Positions 60,343-64,000 of a stretch of DNA of 64,000 nucleotides are shown here, one piece after another. Positions within the stretch are counted from its first letter, which is position 1; the number at the start of each line of letters is the position of its first letter. Origin of the DNA: UBA6109 sp035366835 (GTDB lineage: Bacteria; Desulfobacterota; Syntrophia; Syntrophales; UBA6109); the NCBI GenBank assembly GCA_035366835.1, contig DAOSIS010000019.1:15631-79630 (forward strand). Reading direction: 5' to 3'. The notes below the pieces were generated by a model, which had not been told where the DNA came from, ran no database searches, and saw only the letters and a program-made list of their open reading frames with translations. Made by a program: the position numbers and the translations under genes.

Positions 60343-62427
60343 TCAATCCTCTTCCTTTCCCTTCTTCGATTCCGCAATGATCTTTTCGGCCACGTACGCC
60401 GGGGCCTCTTCGTAGTGGGAGAAGGAGTAGGTGAACGTGCCGCGGCCGCTGGTCATGGACCGGAGGTCCGGGGCATACTTGAGGATCTCGGCCTGGGGAA
60501 CCTGCCCCTTGATGATCTGACGGGTGCCCTTCGTATCCATGCCGATCACTCTTCCGCGGCGGCTGTTCAGATCGCCGATGACGTCGCCCATGTACTCTTC
60601 GGGGATTTCGATTTCGATGTTGACGATGGGCTCCAGAAGCGTCGGCTGGCACTGAAGGACGCCCTTTTTGAAGCCCATGGATCCCGCGATCTTGAATGCC
60701 ATTTCCGATGAATCGACGGTATGGAAGGTGCCGTCGATGAGCGACACCTTCAGGTCGACGACGGGGTACCCCGCGACAACGCCTTCCGCCATGGCCTCGA
60801 TGATGCCCTTCTCCACGGCGGGCCGGTACTGCTGGGGAACCACGCCGCCTACGATCCGGTCGACGAATTCGAAGCCGCCCCCTCTCGGCAGCGGTTCGAT
60901 CTCGAGCCAGGCGTCGCCGTACTGACCGCGTCCGCCGGACTGCTTCTTGTACTTTCCCTGGACCGTCGTCTTCCCTTTGATGGTCTCCTTGTACGGGACC
61001 TTCGGGATCTTCAGCGTCAGTTCGAGACCGAATTTCCGCTTCATCTTTTCCACGGCGATTTCGATGTGCACCTGGCCCATGCCGGACAGCAGCATTTCTT
61101 TGGTTTCCTCGCTACGCTTGAACGACAGGGAGGGGTCCTCTTCGATCAGGCGGTTGATGGAGGAAACGATCTTGTCCTCGTCCCCGCGCGACTTGGGTTC
61201 CACGGCATAGGTCATGATCGCAGGCGGCGGCGTGAGCCTGTCGAAAAGGATCGGTGCCTTCTCGAAGCAGAGGGTGTCGCCCGTCGCCGTCTCCTTGAGC
61301 TTGGCCACCGCGGCGATATCACCCGCGATCAGTTCGTCGGCGGTCTTCTGGGTCTTGCCCTCGAGGAAGAAGAGACTGCCCACCCGCTCGTGAATCTTCT
61401 TGGAGGGATTGTAAAGACCTGCATCGGCCGTCGTCTTTCCGGAGTAGACGCGGAAAAGGGTCAATTTGCCGGCATAGGGATCCGCGATGGTCTTGAAAAC
61501 GAGTGCGGAGAAAGGTTCCGCCGGATCGGGCCTGCGTTCCTCGATTTCTCCGTTTCCCGGTTTCTTGCCCTTCACGGGGCCGCGGTCGACAGGGGAGGGC
61601 AGGCAGGCGGTGAGGATATCCAGCAGATTGACCACGGCGATGTTCTGTAGCGGTGCGCCGCAAGCGACCGGCAGGATGCTGCAGGACAGGACCGCCTTCC
61701 GCAGGGCAGCATTCAACTCCTCGGGGCTCAGGGTTCCGCCCTCGAGATATTTGTTCATCAGCGCTTCGTCGGATTCGGCGATGTCCTCCACAAGCGACTC
61801 CCGGTACTTTTCCGCCTCGGGGAGGAGATCGGCAGGGATGTCGGCCGCCTTGGCCGCGCCCTTGGAATCGTCGAAGAGGAGCGCTTTCATCGCGAGGAGA
61901 TCGACGACGCCCTTGAAGCCCGCCTCCTGGCCGATCGGAAGGACGAGCGGCGTCGCCTTGCGGCCGAGCTTGGTACGGATGCTTTCGAGCGCCTTCGGAA
62001 AATCCGCCCGTTCCCGGTCCATGCGGCTGATATAGATCATTCGGGGCAGCTGAAATTCGTCGGCGTATTCCCAGACGGCTTCCGTCTGGAACTCGACGCC
62101 GCCGACGGAATCGACGACGATCAGGGCGCTGTCCGCGATGCGGAGGCAATTCTTCGTATCAAAGGAGAAATTGGAGTCGCCGGGGGTGTCGATGAGATTC
62201 ACCTTGTGCTTGTTCCACTCAACAAAAGTGACCGCCGCGCCGATGGAAATCCGCCGTTTTTGTTCTTCCGGTTCGAAATCCAGCGACGACGTGCCTTCAT
62301 CAACCCGACCGGGACGATCCGTCTTGCCGGAAACAAACAAAATCGACTCGCACAGGGTGGTTTTTCCCGTGTTGCCGTGACCGACAATTGCCACGTTCCG
62401 AAGGGACTTCGGTTCGTACTTGGCCAT
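60343..62427 (-). CDS. fusA: EF-G paralogue (translation GTPase, divergent switch motifs)
   Basis: 694 residues. G1 is GHGNTGKTTLCESILF, G3 DTPGDSNFSFD, but G4 reads SRMDRE rather than NKMD. Domains II-V are present (VPYKETIKGKTTVQGKYKKQ SGGRGQYGD, FVDRIVGGVVPQQYRPAVEK, LNSRRGRVIGMDTKGTRQII). It is the EF-G-like paralogue (EF-G2 type) common in deltaproteobacteria; canonical EF-G is expected elsewhere. The symbol is used in the broad sense. Confidence 0.85.
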   Translation of the reverse strand: MAKYEPKSLRNVAIVGHGNTGKTTLCESILFVSGKTDRPGRVDEGTSSLDFEPEEQKRRISIGAAVTFVEWNKHKVNLIDTPGDSNFSFDTKNCLRIADSALIVVDSVGGVEFQTEAVWEYADEFQLPRMIYISRMDRERADFPKALESIRTKLGRKATPLVLPIGQEAGFKGVVDLLAMKALLFDDSKGAAKAADIPADLLPEAEKYRESLVEDIAESDEALMNKYLEGGTLSPEELNAALRKAVLSCSILPVACGAPLQNIAVVNLLDILTACLPSPVDRGPVKGKKPGNGEIEERRPDPAEPFSALVFKTIADPYAGKLTLFRVYSGKTTADAGLYNPSKKIHERVGSLFFLEGKTQKTADELIAGDIAAVAKLKETATGDTLCFEKAPILFDRLTPPPAIMTYAVEPKSRGDEDKIVSSINRLIEEDPSLSFKRSEETKEMLLSGMGQVHIEIAVEKMKRKFGLELTLKIPKVPYKETIKGKTTVQGKYKKQSGGRGQYGDAWLEIEPLPRGGGFEFVDRIVGGVVPQQYRPAVEKGIIEAMAEGVVAGYPVVDLKVSLIDGTFHTVDSSEMAFKIAGSMGFKKGVLQCQPTLLEPIVNIEIEIPEEYMGDVIGDLNSRRGRVIGMDTKGTRQIIKGQVPQAEILKYAPDLRSMTSGRGTFTYSFSHYEEAPAYVAEKIIAESKKGKEED

Positions 62428-62572
62428 GAAAGCTCCTTTCCCGTGTTGCGCGGAATTCTAATGATATGACGGCGGTGTTTAACGTATTCCGTCTTTTGAA
62501 GTCAAGACAATTTTCCCCGGAAGATGCGGACGGCAGAAGGGAAAAGGGTTTCGCTTCCGGGAGAAATGGGGC

Positions 62573-62602
62573 TTGACTTTTTTTCAGGCCCTACGATAGG
62601 AT
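62573..62602 (+). promoter_or_regulatory. Putative sigma-70-type promoter of the M23 peptidase gene
   Basis: TTGACT (62573-62578) and TAGGAT (62597-62602) are spaced by 18 bases, with the start codon 55 bases further. Confidence 0.4.
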
Positions 62603-62657
62603 CAACTGCCTTTTCCGAGGTGAAAGATCGTCCCGAAGGAGCCGGAGAGAGAAATCG

Positions 62658-63563
62658 ATGTCCGACAACTTCTACACCCTCTTGATCATCCCGAAAAAGA
62701 AAAACAACGCGAAAAAGGTCTGCATGTCCCATGCGCTGCTGATGGGGGCTTCGCTGGTCGTGCTGTCGCTCTTCCTGGCCTTGATGGTCCTCACCTACGA
62801 CTACATCCACATCAAGCGGGACAATGCCGAGCTGGCGCGGCTCAAGCTGAAGACCGCCGAGCAGGAGAGCCGGATCGCCGTCCTTGTGGGAAGGGTCGAC
62901 GGCTTTTCGTCGCGGATGGAGGAGCTCAGGCAATTCGACCGCAAGATCCGGATCATGGCGAACCTCGAGGGGAACAAGTACAAGCAGCAGATGCTCGGCA
63001 TCGGCGGATCGCTGCGGGAGGAGGACCGGATCGCCGCCAAGCTGTCCGCCCAGGATCGCGACCTCATTGAAGGGGCGGGAAAGCAGGTCGACCGCCTCAT
63101 GAAGGAGGCCGAAGGCCAGCGGGGCAGTTTCCAGGAGCTGCTGACTTACTTCCGAGAGAGGAAGTCGATCCTCGCCGCGACGCCGTCCATCTGGCCCGTC
63201 CATGGATGGGTCACCTCGGAATTCGGACAGCGGATCTCCCCCTTCAGCAAAGCGACGGAATTTCACCGCGGGATCGACATCGCCTCGCGGGTCGGAAAGC
63301 CGGTCCTCGCACCCGCCGATGCGCTGGTGGAGGAAGTGGCCTATGACCACGGCGAAGGGAACTACGTCAAGCTGAACCATGGATACGGCACCAATACCTA
63401 CTACGGGCACCTGGTGAAGGCCGCCGTTGCCGTCGGGACGAGGGTGAAGCGCGGGGACGTCATCGGCTACGTGGGCAACTCGGGAAGGAGCACGGGATCG
63501 CACCTTCATTATGCGATTTTCGTCAACGGTCTTCCTGTGAATCCGAGAAAGTATCTGAACTGA
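62658..63563 (+). CDS. M23 family murein endopeptidase
   Basis: 301 residues. Basic N-terminus, one TM helix (LLMGASLVVLSLFLALMVLT), coiled coil (AELARLKLKTAEQESRIAVL), then a LytM domain with GQRISPFSKATEFHRGIDIA (HxxxD), NTYYGHLVKAAVAVG and GSHLHYAIF (HxH), ending in NPRKYLN. The zinc ligands are intact, so it should be an active DD-endopeptidase. GGAG precedes the start. Confidence 0.9.
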   Translation: MSDNFYTLLIIPKKKNNAKKVCMSHALLMGASLVVLSLFLALMVLTYDYIHIKRDNAELARLKLKTAEQESRIAVLVGRVDGFSSRMEELRQFDRKIRIMANLEGNKYKQQMLGIGGSLREEDRIAAKLSAQDRDLIEGAGKQVDRLMKEAEGQRGSFQELLTYFRERKSILAATPSIWPVHGWVTSEFGQRISPFSKATEFHRGIDIASRVGKPVLAPADALVEEVAYDHGEGNYVKLNHGYGTNTYYGHLVKAAVAVGTRVKRGDVIGYVGNSGRSTGSHLHYAIFVNGLPVNPRKYLN

Positions 63564-63613
63564 GATCGTCCGGCTTCCAGCGACGGTTGACGCCATTGAA
63601 AAGAACGTTCTAC

Positions 63614-63639
63614 AACCGGTAGAGTTTACCGGTTTTTTT
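63614..63639 (+). terminator. Rho-independent terminator, also in the leader of secA
   Basis: AACCGGTA (63614-63621) and TACCGGTT (63627-63634) form a perfect 8-bp stem with a GAGTT loop, followed by T5. It ends the M23 transcript and lies only 16 bases before the secA start codon. Confidence 0.85.
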
Positions 63640-63654
63640 ATTCGGGAGATGAGC

Positions 63655-64000
63655 ATGATCGGGGCCGTATTGCAGAAGATTTTCGGCAGCAAGAACGAAC
63701 GGGACCTCAAGGCCCTTTCCCTGGTCCTTGACGAGATCAACGAAAAAGAACCGGACATGATGAAACGGACCGACGCGGAACTGCGGGCCCAGACGGACGT
63801 TTTCCGGGGCAGGCTGGCCGGGGGAGCGGCGATGGACGACATCCTTCCCGAAGCCTTCGCGGTCGTCCGTGAGGCCGCGCGCCGGACGCTGCAGATGAGG
63901 CCCTTCGATGTGCAGGTCATCGGCGGCATCGTCCTGCACCAGGGCAAGATCGCCGAGATGAAGACCGGCGAGGGCAAGACCCTCGCCGCGACGATGCCCC
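63655..64000 (+). CDS. secA: Protein translocase ATPase SecA (5' part; cut by window edge)
   Basis: 115 residues visible: MIGAVLQKIFGSKNERDLKA, PEAFAVVREAARRTLQMRPF, DVQVIGGIVLHQGKIAEMKT and the Walker A GEGKTLAATMP at the edge. The ATG at 63655 has GGGAG six bases upstream. It drives Sec export. Confidence 0.95.
   Translation, partial: MIGAVLQKIFGSKNERDLKALSLVLDEINEKEPDMMKRTDAELRAQTDVFRGRLAGGAAMDDILPEAFAVVREAARRTLQMRPFDVQVIGGIVLHQGKIAEMKTGEGKTLAATMP

Overview
This window looks like a chromosome segment of an anaerobic, Gram-negative, Syntrophales/deltaproteobacteria-like organism. The lineage is inferred from gene content: lipopolysaccharide genes (kdsA, kdsC, lptC-lptA-lptB), a sigma-54/PTS-Ntr block (rpoN-hpf-ptsN-hprK-rapZ), a selenocysteine formate dehydrogenase with NuoE/NuoF-type partners, metF, and minor pilin genes. 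Most of the window (about 8.6-64 kb) is GC-rich and densely coding. The first 8.5 kb is visibly more AT-rich and is accessory.

Region 1 (1-8548) is an integrated mobile element cut by the left edge of the window. It has a tyrosine integrase, small unknown genes behind a regulated leader, a lone PD-(D/E)XK nuclease of the HSDR_N type, and one HK97-fold major capsid gene. A decayed trace of a terminase small subunit follows the capsid gene. There is also a lambda O/P-like replication pair with an iteron origin inside the O-like gene, a Xis/AlpA-like protein, a ribbon-helix-helix-like regulator and a hicB-hicA toxin-antitoxin pair. The right end lies in the anticodon loop of a tRNA-Arg(CCG) gene, of which only the 5' half is left here. 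No portal, protease, large terminase or tail gene is visible. It may be a capsid-bearing phage satellite or a strongly reduced prophage.

Region 2 (8634-18946) carries metF, a periplasmic AMIN/amidase/LysM protein, pepA, four minor pilin/pseudopilin-like genes, a Tim44-like membrane protein and small unknown proteins.

Region 3 (19085-28732, minus strand) is the metabolic centrepiece. It encodes a five-cluster, NuoG-like, selenocysteine formate dehydrogenase (in-frame UGA with a SECIS hairpin), a NuoF fused to a GltD-type flavin domain, a thioredoxin-fold [2Fe-2S] protein and NuoE. Upstream are DRTGG, anti-sigma-type ATPase, DRTGG, PHP and HATPase genes. Together they suggest an NAD(P)/ferredoxin-linked, possibly electron-bifurcating formate dehydrogenase with its own sensory/regulatory set.

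Region 4 (29115-46593) runs mainly on the plus strand: xerD, a TPR protein, kdsA-kdsC-lptC-lptA-lptB, rpoN-hpf-ptsN-hprK-rapZ, an M23 endopeptidase (minus), coaBC, family-4 uracil-DNA glycosylase, an nfeD-slipin pair and a HAD phosphatase.

Region 5 (46590-64000) holds a UshA-type 5'-nucleotidase, hemW, fmdB-adk-lepA, an unusual ferredoxin, an aminotransferase, an acylphosphatase, a long ligA, a phosphoesterase, a HIT protein, LapA, Mut7-C, mog, an EF-G paralogue, an M23 peptidase and the start of secA. Two families of dispersed palindromic repeats sit between genes here (39.7 and 49.5 kb; 52.9 and 55.2 kb).
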